DNA of 64,000 nt, from the NCBI GenBank assembly GCA_051294375.1, contig CM119268.1, positions 11,428,200 to 11,492,199 of the forward strand, written 5' to 3'. Position 1 is the stretch's first letter; every line of letters begins with the position of its first letter. The position numbers were made by a program, and so were the translations under genes. The notes below the pieces were generated by a model. That model searched no databases and was not told where the DNA came from. It saw nothing but the letters and a program-made list of their open reading frames with translations. Below are positions 22,597 to 56,018 of this stretch, piece after piece. Source of the stretch: Paraspadella gotoi. Taxonomy: Eukaryota; Chaetognatha.

Positions 22597-25364
22597 ATGG
22601 TGATTAACGACGATTTGGAGGAAGCCTTTCGTTTTCTTCAATTGATAAGTGCGGCTGTCCCGCATATTGAGGTAAACCAATTCGTGCAATATAGACTATA
22701 ATAATTATATCATATTATAGTTTATAAGAAATATAGTAATTGAACGCAGTTAAATTACTATAGCTATAGCCTAATTTCTTTCGTTTACAATTTTATTGAA
22801 TTGAGTTATTTAATTTTTTCGTAGGACAAACTCCTTTCTCTGTGCAAATTCATCAACTTTCATCACCATGGTGATGAGATTAACCGCGACGCAGTGGAAG
22901 GCGATGCAAGAGACCCAGTCGGTGACGGCCATGGCATCACTGGGAAACAGCAGGCCGTTTCGGTAAAAGACTCGACTCATAAAATCGTTAAAGCCAAAGG
23001 TCACGAAAACGACGACTCGAAACGAGAGGCGAAAAGTGTCAAAGATTGCGGCGTCGCCAAATGCGATAAGCTGAAAGTCTCGGATACGAAAACACAGGCG
23101 ATTTTGAAAACGGTCCCTACGAAGAAGACAGCTGCCCCAACTGCAGCGCCACCCGCGGCATCCGCTATAAAAAATAATGCAACGAATAAGTCGGTGGTGA
23201 CGAAAACGTCCAAGAAATTAAAAACAATCGAGACAACGCCAGCGGCGGTATTGAAAGCGGCTGCAGCGGAGAAGAAAGGCGTTGCTGCGGTGAAAACAGT
23301 TTCCTCATCTACAACGACGGTAGCGGGGAAAACTGGCGTTGCATCTGTGAAATCGGCGGCAAAAACAAAAGCTTCACTGGTTTCTAAAACCGGTGTCAAG
23401 ACGCCAGGGACGGTATCAGTTAAAAAGGGGGTGGCGAAGAAACCGGTGCCAGTTAAGAAGCCGACGGCGTCAAAACCATTAGCGCCGGGAGCGACCAAAG
23501 TGGCAGTAGCGTCATCGTCATCATTGACGGCGCCCGGTATTTCGAAGACGAGGATCTCGCCTGGTTCGGGTCAGACTACTCCCGTAAAGGAAAGGCCCAA
23601 GTCAGCGACGTCGGAGCCAGCCCTAGTAACGAAGAACAAGCGGGAAGAAAAGCCCGACCAAAAGAACAAAAAAGAAAGTGTGAAAGAAATAAATAAACCC
23701 GCAATTGATCGTACGATCCGTTCCTCAAGTGAATCTGATGCGTCTGCGACATCTTGCCCAAACAAGTGCCTCAAATTAATGACCTCGTCTGAACCACTTC
23801 AACCCAAATCCTTAATATCGCTACCAAATCCCTCAAATCTGGATGAAACTAACAAACGCGATGTTAAAATCGAAAGTGGACTTTCGAACAACAACGACAA
23901 GGAAAAGAAAACGATAAGTGGCGGCGGACAAGAAGAGAATGAAATAAAAGCTGTTAAGAAGCTCTTCGAAGACTACACCGCGAAAAAACAAGTTGGTGAG
24001 GTTATTTCGTCAACAGAAATTGGTCAAAGATCAGGTCTGACAAATACTACGCCTACATGTTCTCCCAACGTTTTCATGTCTCCGCCCAAGAGCCCAGATA
24101 GCACTTATTGTAATCGGCAAGCAAGCACTTTTTCCAAGCGGCCAGCCCTTGTGTGTCCTGCGGAACCAGCTGGGAGGACGGAAATAAGCCTACCTTCTGT
24201 GCCAAGCGAACGACTAATACCGACATCTTCACCACATCCGCCACCGACTTGCAGTACTACATGGGGGACGCCCGAAAAGGCGCCTATCGTCTGGAAACGG
24301 AGTTTTTTAAAATCGCCCTCGCACGCGGAAAGTGTGTCTAGCGGCTCGTCCCTGCAAAGGTCGCCGGATCGTCGGTCCATTATAACAAATTCGCACAATG
24401 AAATCTCAAAGAAAAGTGTTGACGCTGACCATTTAAAGGCCGACAGGACGAAGACGAGGTCACCGATCAAACCTCTATTTTCACTCGACGATGTTAAAAG
24501 GCGCTTCGATCGAGACATTCCGGACAGGGGAGCGCGGACCCGCATCGACTCCCAAGATTCGCAAGGCTTGTTGGACTGGAACGAAGGATCGGGAAGTTCG
24601 CGCGACGCGGACAACCGGTTTCGAGGAAGAGGATCGATGGACGGACGAAGGAGGACCTTTAGCGGCGGGAGGAACTTTTTCGGCGGAAGAGGCGGGAGAG
24701 ATTTCGCCGCTGCCTTCTCTAAAGGTTTCGACCCTCGATGGGATCAACCTCGCGACCGCCGCGAATCGGGGGACGGCTTCTCCTCTAGATCGAGGAAACG
24801 ACGACAGAATCAATCTCGCGGAGCGCCGGCGAAAGCGAGACGAATAGAGAGCGACTCCTCTCAGGATTATTCGCAAAGGCAGTGGTCGACATCAAGCCGG
24901 GGCGGAACAAACGTCGACGGAACAACGCGTTGGGCGAGAGAAGACTCCCGCGAGAGAAGCTGGGCCAAGAAACGAGAACGTGAGGAGAAAAAAGGTGAGG
25001 ACGTGGATGAGCGATCAAGTCCATTCGGAAGCGATTCCGAAGGATCTCGGGAACGCCAAAAGAAATCGTGGAGAGGGAATCGTAGATCACAAGGCGTTCA
25101 CGAAGGAACGATATCGGTCGATCCTAAATACGACCTCATCTTCTTCAATTAGTATAATTTTTAACGATTTGGCTTCGGGAAAAAATACTAGGTTCGGCGA
25201 CGGAGAATGATAGAGTAGCGAGAGCAAATAGAGAAGATGATAACCGGTCAAGATCAACGCATGGTTGGATGTGGAACGACAACGGAAACGGAAGCGGTGA
25301 TTACGTTATACCCGGCAATGGCGGAAACCAGGAATATTACGCCAATCAATATTACGACTGCTAA
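22597..25364 (+). CDS. Basic, low-complexity RGG/SR-rich protein, unknown family
   Basis: Exons 22597-22671, 22825-25081 and 25192-25364 join in phase to about 834 residues. The N-terminus (DDLEEAFRFLQLISAAVPHI, then EDKLLSLCKFI) is predicted helical. Residues about 80-270 are rich in Lys, Ala, Thr and Val, like linker-histone tails. Further on come SPxK-like sites and an RGG/GGR block (FRGRGSMDG, FFGGRGGRDF) with RKRR clusters, suggesting a nuclear RNA- or chromatin-binding protein; that is inference. The last exon, ending HGWMWNDNGNG...NQYYDC, reads as real coding sequence. Its join is uncertain: a stronger donor (AAAG|GTGAGG, ending 24994) has the same phase and would skip 29 codons; read-through instead stops at 25152. 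No known domain was recognised. Confidence 0.7.
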
Positions 25365-25646
25365 AACCTCGGTCATATCACTTGTGAAAGAGAGAACCGG
25401 CACGAACAATCAAGCACTAGCGAAGCAACAGCAATTTTTGGCCTCAATTGACTTGTAAAACCTAGTAATTGTAGTATTTTTGTAACGTTTTGTTTTATTA
25501 TATCGTTTTGTTTTACTCAATTTAAGTAGTGTTTGTCGTAATTCTAACTTCTATAGGGCTGCAGATAGTAATACTAGAAGGAAATATATGCAAAAAGTTA
25601 TTGTAAACCTTTTTTTATTCTTTACGATTTTATTACACGACTATCA

Positions 25647-27723
25647 TCACCAATCATTTTCGTCTTCTGAGTCGTAATTGTCCTTTCCGACGCCGGGACG
25701 ACCCAACGAAGCCATCATGACGTCATCCACCTGTGGTCTTGGGTTCTTCGTAACCTCTGTCGGCACGCCAGCACGGTTGAGGCGAAAGTCCAACTCTTCC
25801 AAGGTCATGTTCATCCCGCCAAATGACAACTCTCCCACCTGAAATTTAAGGCGATTTTGCCAAGTTCGAGTCGTTATTTATTTACTGAGTTTTATAATTG
25901 TACACATATTGTTGTTATAATGTATAATGTATACATTCATTTATTCTCACCAGTTGCTGCTTTAATTGTCCCTCAAAGTAAACAAAGATAGCTGGTAGGT
26001 TTCGGTCGGGAAAATTCGGAATGCAGACGGTCGAGATGCTTTTCAAAAATTTAATCTAAAGTTTCAAGGGGGAATCGAAAAAAAAAATTATATTAACGAA
26101 CGTTGTAGAATGTTATTCTTTTTTTTTCGTTTTTTTATTTTTCACTTGTGGATATTTTCGACTGAGTGCCGTGATCTGTTGATTGATCAACGCGCAGAGT
26201 GGAATTCCGGTTTTGTATAGGTGCAAAATGACCCAAATGTTATCTCCCGCGCCGTTGACCTAATAAGCGAGAAATACATAAAAATTGTGAAAAGAGCAGA
26301 AATATTGGCGCGAGAGCTATTCAGTAGAGTGGAAAAAAAAATTTATTTGATCAAATGAGGATATTTAGATATAAAATAATATGATTAATTAGTTTAAAAA
26401 ATATTTTATTCATATTGTTTTAGGAACAAAATAATAAAATATAATATATTCGTAGTAATATTCTTATAAAATAGTAAATTTTAAAAATATTTTTTTAAAT
26501 CTTAATAAAGATTTAGATTCTTAATAAAAAGTTGAAATATAAAATATATTATTAAAAATTCTGTAATCTTCAGCGTTTAAAACGTGAAAGAAGAGTAAAA
26601 ATTTATTATTTTTTGATTCTTTATAATATATATGTTATAAATGTTAAAACGTTTTAATCATTTTTTATGATCCAAATATTAAAATATTATATAATATAAG
26701 TAATGTCATCACAGGAAACGGATTGATCATGTAGCTTGTCTCGTTTGGCTTTTCTGCCTTTTCTTCTCTCTCGACCAATCAGAGAGGTGGCTTCCCTCAC
26801 GGAATCGACGGGAGAGAGATGAGAGAAAAAACGAAGAAGCCTTCAACTTACCCTCAAAAAATTAATATTATAATTCTCAAGTTCATGAACTATTTACTTT
26901 GTATTTTAAACCATCGTTTTAATCATCATAATCTCCCTCCATTATTATTATCTCTGCGTTTATTTGTATAAAATAAAACTATAAATTATCTATAATAAAC
27001 TACGCTTACTTCTTTCATTGATGTGATGACTTTTAAAAAAATCATATAACACATTTTATAAAAGTTTAGTTTTCTACGGCGAATACAAATCTGTTCTTAA
27101 AAATTTTTTAAAAAATTTAATAGGATTTAAAATTTAATAATTATATACTCATATACAGTAAAAAAAATGATGTTCAATCACTCAATCTTTTCATCACTCC
27201 ACCCTACTATTCAGTTACTAAGTCCGTCAATAGAGACCACCTCTCGTTTGTAATCCTCTGCGCTAATTTCTCTCACGTCGCCAAATATCGAGGCCTTCTG
27301 TTTCTCTCGAAGTTCATTCAGTCGCTGTTGACGATAGCGCTGGGAAAGGCCAAGAAGGGAACGGAATTTAACAAAAGAACAAGTAATCTTTAATTAGTGA
27401 ACTAACCGCGAACACAACTTTGTTAGAATTAGAATTTTTATTCGACTCGATTCATTCTCAGTTTCTTCCAATGCAGCCCGCTTCCTCACCTCGATAACTT
27501 TCTCGTCCTCCTCATCTTCCAACTCTTCGATCTCCTCCAAACTCATGTCCTCCCAGTTCTTGACTCCGGCCGCTCGATCTTCCTCCTGGCGAATCCTCTC
27601 GTCCACGAGGCGCTGAATGTCACCTTCGGTGATTTCCACCTCTCCTCCGGAGGCTTTGGGCGGAATAATGCCTCGACGACGCATCTGGTCGTTCCATTCG
27701 GTGTCCGCGTTGGGGTCTTGCAT
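25647..27723 (-). CDS. PDCL3: Phosducin-like protein 3 (viral IAP-associated factor family)
   Basis: Five exons on the reverse strand (27490-27723, 27241-27339, 26146-26259, 25951-26055, 25647-25838) join with all introns in phase 0 to 247 residues; human PDCL3 has about 239. The start [12 protein letters not shown] is the family hallmark. A helical acidic N-terminus ([13 protein letters not shown]) is followed by a thioredoxin-like domain with [37 protein letters not shown] and the FGGMN strand, then an acidic tail ending SEDENDW. PDCL3 proteins are cytosolic co-chaperones of the CCT chaperonin, helping fold actin and tubulin. The gene is convergent with the RGG gene, leaving under 300 bases between stop codons; an AATAAA on the reverse strand just after the stop is a likely poly(A) signal. 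Intron 2 contains an AT-rich repeat. Confidence 0.93.
26385..27125 (-). repeat. AT-rich interspersed element, copy B, interrupted
   Basis: Segments 26385-26695 and 27030-27125 match copy A (21640-21990) in reverse orientation. About 330 bases (26700-27030) of less AT-rich sequence separate them and are absent from copy A, so copy B seems to have received a later insertion. It lies in PDCL3 intron 2. Confidence 0.55.
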
Positions 27724-28586
27724 GTTGTCGGCTCTGTTGTCGTTGGCGTCGATTTATTTTTGAATTTTACCTTCGAAAGGTCGAGTTTTTGAAGCCGAAA
27801 GATTTTTGTCGCTTCAGTAGTTCTTTTAGATGCTTCGTAGTCTTTTTTCTCGTATGTTTGGTTTTCGGTTTCCTTTATTTGTTCCTACGTCGGATCTCCT
27901 ATTCTTTTCTCTTCCTTTTTTTTCCCGCCCGTGTTCCCTCTTGTCCTTTTTCCCTCTGTTTGTTCTGCCAACTAATCTGAGAGAATGGAGCAAAAGAAAG
28001 AGTTAGTGATGGTGAGATAAAAAGCGTGAGAGAGCGAGATCGAATGGCGCTTTAAATTAGCTGGATTTATTCCGCGTTCGTCTTCGATTGAGTTCCCGAT
28101 TTAAGAGACTTATGTTAGTAAATAAATAAAGGTTAAGGCGCAAAGAAATAAGGCTTAATTATAGCTCAGAAATAAAAAAAACGTAGTAGGCCGAGAGGCC
28201 CGAGATGATCCAATCGTGAAGCAAACATGAGTCGAACTCGAAGCACTCGTTCGAAGCCACGTGAACTGTGAAGCAATTTCAGTCGGCCGATGAATTGAGC
28301 AAAAGCTATCGAAGCCGACGGAGAGAAATCGGGGCTTTCCTAACTTTTCTAAAGAGTTTTCTAACCAATCGAGTGCAAGCGCGTATTTGGATACAACCAA
28401 TCAGATAAGAAGTGCATCCTTGATTGGGAGAGATAACAAATTTTTAACAGTGACGCTTTATTAAGGTTGTATGTATGGTTCTTGCTAAACGATAAACAAA
28501 TAGTATCAAGAATGAAAATTAAACAAGGATGAAATATAAGAAACGTTAACATTAAACGTTAATAACAACGAGGTAAATTTGTATTT
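27724..28586. other. Region between PDCL3 and the SLC22 gene
   Basis: Holds the 5' flank of PDCL3 and the 3' flank of the SLC22 gene, both on the reverse strand. No further gene recognised. Confidence 0.6.
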
Positions 28587-31043
28587 CTAAATTTTATTTA
28601 ATTTCGCGCCTCCTTGACCCTCGATAGTTTCCTCCGTTTTGATTTTCTCCCCGCTCTTATCTTGTTTTCCTTTATCGAAACCAGACACGTTCTTCGGATC
28701 GTTCTCCACCAAAACTGCCTCTTCGATTTTGTTTTCTTCGGCCACATTCTTCTTACCCATCTTCTCTTCCTTCCTTCTCCTCTTCCCCCTACCCACTTCC
28801 TCCAATTCCTCCACCGTCTGCGCCATCCGTTGCCCTTTTGTCTCCTCGGTCGTCATGACGACGGCGGCAGCGACGACGATGCTGACGCCCAGGGCGGCGG
28901 GAAGGGCCGCGGGCGCCGTGCGGACCAGCACTGACGTGAAAGAGACGAGGACGAGCGTGGCGCGTCCGGCGACGATGACGACGCCGAAACAGCTCGAGCG
29001 GCAGGAGGTTGGAAAGACTTCGATGCAGACGAAGTGAACGAGAACGACGTAGGCGCCGCCAAAGAGGCGACCTGAAATTAATAGCGTTTACGAATAATTA
29101 TTATATTATATTATATTATATTATACGAATAACTATAATTATACATTCATAGAAAATTACGATTGCCTTCTTGTCCTAGTTTCTAAACTTATAAAGGATA
29201 TTTTGCAGTCAAAAGTTAAGATGTTCTTTAATTTCTGGAATATACATTTTTTTCCCCAATGAAATCTAGTGCGTTATAGATAAAACGAGCTTTCACTGGA
29301 CACTATGAGGTAAGGATTTTCTCCTTACCGAATGCCGTTGCGAAGACGACGGGCGCGTCGGCCATCGTCCATCCCAAGATCTGAAGCGCGAAGTTGACGA
29401 AATTAGAAGCGGCGCTGACGACGGCGAAAGCGGCGATCGATTTTCGATAGGGGAACAGTTTGACGGCTGCGGCGGAGAGGGCGATGCTCGGAAGGTGCAA
29501 AAGGCCGAGACAAGCTAGGTTTACGAACCGATTTCCTGGATAATTTAAAAATGATACGATATTTGTAACCTATACCTGATTCTGACAAAGTACCTAAATT
29601 AATTGATTAATGAAGATAAGAATAGTAAAAAAACGAACAAGCTATTGTATTGATGACAACCCTTATTACCGGGCAACATTTCAGAAGCGGCGATACTGGC
29701 GGCCCAAAACGTAGCCTCGGAGACCATTGTCAAGTAGCAGGTAGCTATAAGTCTCTTCCAGATTTCTTTGCTTCTCCAGGGGCTTTTCGAATCGGTAGAA
29801 ACGTTCAACTCCTTGCCGTCCGGGATTCCCGGGTCGCGCGTCTTCACTTTCTCCAACGTCTTCCCGCTCTTCGACAACATCTTCGAGCAGGCCTCCCGAA
29901 AAGCCAAGCGCCCCGGCTCGTCTCTCCGCGTCGCCAACCATCTTAACGACTCCGGCGCCAAAAAGCTCAACGTCAGCGCCACTCCGAACGACGACGCCAC
30001 CAGCAGATGCAGCCGGCGCCACTCGACGACCAAATAGGCGCCGAGAGAGATGGCGCAGAAACCCAAAGGAAAGCATAGATAGAGGACGCAAAAGACGAAG
30101 GCGCGGAATCGATTGCTGAAGGCCTCGACGAGGATGATGGCGGAGGAGTTGGAGATCAGAACCTTGAAAAAGGAGAGAAGCAACAAAAGAACAATGCGCG
30201 TTGGGTATGCCAGGCATACTATGCCTTGATTAATGATTATAGAAGCCTTTGAATCATAGACTAAGTCCAAGTTGGACGAAATCTTGTTCAAAGTTGAGAG
30301 CTTGAACAACATTCTTACTCTGATGCTCTGTATTTAGTTTAAACTGCTGTCATAAAGTTACAACTTTTTTTTTCGAAAAAAATATCAATCTAAGTTGTAA
30401 CTCACGCAAAGAAATCCGGCGAAAGCTTGAAACGCTAAATAAATTTCTGCGGTCGGAGCAAAATAGACGAGGGCGAAGCCGACGCCGTCCAACGCTAATG
30501 AGAAGCGAATCAGGCGACGTCGGCCAAACTTGTCGGCCAGATAGTTGGCGATCAAGGAACCGATGCCCGCCAAAAAGAACACCATCGTCATGACGTTGGG
30601 AAGTGTCGGCCAAGAGCAGATCAGTTCGAATTCTAGCATCAGCGATTCTTGACGAGGATATTTGGGTGGAAGCTTGTATGAAACTGAAATGGGATTTTCA
30701 GTAGTTGTTTCATTAACGTTGTTTTAAAAGAATTGTCTCACATCTTCTTTTTATCGTTGTCAATAAATAACGATTGAGGTAAGTTTCTTTTTAAATTCAA
30801 CTTACTACCTCCGCTTTGATTGCTGCAAAAATCCCCCAGATAATCAGCGGGAATGTAAGCGGCGAAGTTTGGTGTTAAGACGCTCATCACGGCCACGGAG
30901 TAGCTGCAGAGGGCGAAGGCGGCTGTGAAGAGGTTGGAGGCGCCCACTCCGACTCGCTCGATAACGTCGTCAACATCGAAGCGTTCGAGGGCCGGAGGCG
31001 AAGATTTGGGAAGGGCGGGTCGAACTTCAACGTCGGAGGCCAT
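28587..31043 (-). CDS. SLC22-type organic ion transporter (MFS)
   Basis: Five exons on the reverse strand: 30806-31043, 30406-30683, 29670-30162, 29329-29536 and 28587-29071, about 566 residues. Marks: a cytosolic N-terminus, a first helix followed by a short extracellular loop (DFCSNQSGG), the MFS motif ADKFGRRR after helix 2, the SLC22-like APESLRWLATRR before the central loop, and CIEVFPTSCRSSCFG matching the ELYPTxxR element. The C-terminal tail is long and charged (GKRRRKEEKMGKK). SLC22 proteins move organic cations, anions or zwitterions across the plasma membrane; the substrate cannot be told here. The extracellular loop is shorter than the 100-residue glycosylated loop usual in vertebrate members. 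Odd: exon 4 has one extra base in a T-run at 29520-29523; without it the frame continues GNRFVNLACLGLLHLP. ATG at 31043 was chosen over an in-frame GTG at 31061. Confidence 0.85.
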
Positions 31044-31425
31044 ATTGTCTGAATTAGCCACAGGGAAAAGACCGGATTTCGTTTGAAAAAAACTGACGTC
31101 CGAGGCGACGGGTGGACCTTCGGGAGATTCGGAATTGAACGAGGGGTTTGGCGAGACAGATCCTTTATCGGCGGCGGACGATGAAACCGGGAGAGGTTAA
31201 GAGGAGAAAGTACAGACGCGATATAACTGAAAGAATTAAACGCTTTGCGATGTTCTTATTGGTAAGTCGGGGGGGAGACAGCAAAGTGTTTTTGAAATAA
31301 TTAAAATATTTTAACATGAATGAAAAAGAAAGGGAGAAAGAGAGAAAAAATTTGAAAAATACAGGTTTTTATAAGCACTTAGCTCTCAGGCAGCCTTGAC
31401 CCTCATAAAAGTGAGCTCTATAATA

Positions 31426-31490
31426 ACCAGTGGCTGCGCCAATACATATAAATCGCTCTCAAGGGCTTAAACTCAACTGTTACTGCGGCA
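31426..31490 (+). repeat. Interspersed repeat, uninterrupted copy
   Basis: Matches the outer parts of 20996-21185: GCGCCAATACAT near the left end and CTGTTACTGCGGCAC near the right end. It serves as the empty-site comparison for the insertion there. Confidence 0.65.
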
Positions 31491-31524
31491 CAAATAATAT
31501 TTTTTTTTAAATTTGTATCATTCT

Positions 31525-31650
31525 TTTCACATGTATCATTTTTTAACTTGCATCAATTTTTTAACTTGCATCAATTTTTTAACTTGTATTATTTGTTTAA
31601 CTTGTATTATTTTTTTAACTTGTATTATTTTTTTAAACTTGTATCATTTT
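31525..31650 (+). repeat. Tandem repeat of about 18 bp
   Basis: Six to seven units related to TTTTTTAACTTGTATTA, with TCATT/TCAAT variants at the unit ends. Confidence 0.75.
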
Positions 31651-33559
31651 TGAAATTCAAGGGTAAAGTAAATCGCTAAAACGATTTACAATAAAAGCTT
31701 TTCGTAGCAGAGAGGAGATAACAAAAAAAGACCAAAATCAAAGGGTAAAGTAAATAAAAAAAGCACACACCTACACACAATTATGTGTATGTGTGTGTGC
31801 CTGTGTGTGTGCTTGTTTGCGAAATAGAGAAAGAGAGAGAGACGGAAAAACCAGATCATAACCTAAAAGATTCATTTGAAAAATTGTTAGTATGTCAAGT
31901 CCAATTACAGTTAGTTTAAACATTTTTTTCTCCAGAATGAAAATTAAGATTGAAGGTTCATTTTTCTTTTTTTGGGGGGAAGGAAATATGTAACTATATA
32001 AATTGTTAAGCATTGACCTATTATCTTATCTTCTGTCTTCCAGTACATAAGTTTAATAAAATTTTATCGATTTAATAAAGTCCAACGTTCGACATTTGAA
32101 ATTGTAATTTTAATCAGCGTGTAGAATTAAAAACAAAAGGGAAACGACGGTCGGATGAAATTATAAAAGAAAAGCCGATAACAATTCTGACGCCCTTTCT
32201 CGAACCCACAAATATTGAACAGAGATACGAGAGCTATCAGTAGGGCCAATCTATGTCAATGGGGTGGGTCGGAAATTTGATTTGGGAACCTTCCCAAATA
32301 AAACTTCAGACATTTCTGAAAAAAACTTTCAGTGGACCAGAATTTTCTAAAATCGCTCGAAGCACTAGTAATTAATTTTTCAAAATTTATTTATAGATAA
32401 GAAATGTTAAAAATTATTTTTTTAAAAATTTTATATTTTTAAAAGCAGATTTTTTCAATATTTTGATGATAAATAGGTCAAAATTGAGAAAAACATAAAA
32501 CAATTATTATTATCATCATCATACAATAATTTTATATATAAATTTTTGGTAATAAAACATTAAAATTTTAAAAAGTTATAATTACTTTTTTTATTTTAAC
32601 ACAATAACTAATACCAATAGTGGATTTCTTTAATGCTGTTCCCATTAAAATTTGAATTTGGTCGGCTTGCCCAATCAAAAGATAAGCTGGCATAAAATCA
32701 TTTAAACCGTTTTAAAAAAAATGGCGTCAGGCAAATTAATGGGAGAATCGATTGATGCGACGATATTTCAAGCATGGGATAAAAAATGAATCTCGACGAA
32801 ACATTACTGAGCTTGACTTTTTTTATATACATGAATTTGAAGACAAGAATAAAAAAAAAAAAAATTCCCAAATGACTGAAAAACCAGATCTACGAGCGGA
32901 TTTGTTGAACGTATCGTTGATATTTTTTGTTAATGTTCAATTTAAACCCGTTGAGTAAAAAATAGGTTTTTCGAAATAATTCAAAATAACTTTAACATAA
33001 TTTAATAGAACGATGCATTACGCATGCGAATTGTTTTTCGTAGAAAAGATGGAGATATGGTTAGCCGTTATTGTTTGTTAGTACATCTGAGCAAAATAGC
33101 AGAGTAGAAATAAAAAAAAGAAAGAATGCGCTGACCTGATTTTCATTTATTCATTCGATTCATTCACTCGTTCATTCATTTAGTCATTCACATTCATATA
33201 CGTCATTTAAATATCTTCGAAAATTCAAATAGTCACGATTATAAACAGATTTGGTTCCACTCGTTATTCAAGCAAGCGATAATTACCTTTTCGTGTTAAC
33301 CCTAATTTGCTTTAGCCGTTATTATTGCGAAAAAAAAAAGCGGACATCAATATTCGTTACGAAAAAACAATTGAATATTTCGATAATTGAAAGAGGCGTC
33401 TTATTTATGGCAAATATTGCCGTACAATTTACTATTACGCACAATCACGATGAAAACTCGGTCGTTTTGGATTTGGTCAGAGCTTGAAAGGGTTTCAATC
33501 CTTTTGATTAGATATCGTCGTCGTCGTCGTCGTCGTCGTCGTAGTCGTTGTCGTCGTCA

Positions 33560-56018
<22,459 letters not shown>

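Larger units (their letters stand above)
31044..33559. other. Intergenic region with repeats
   Basis: Contains a repeat copy (31426-31490), a tandem array (31525-31650), a (CA/TG)n palindrome (31765-31812) and AT-rich sequence. A (GTC)n run lies at 33515-33560, up against the stop codon of the K+ channel. No gene recognised. Confidence 0.6.

Noticed and set aside
23001-24876. Long reverse-strand frames over the RGG-gene exon
   Set aside because: Shadows of the plus-strand exon, caused by its biased codon use.
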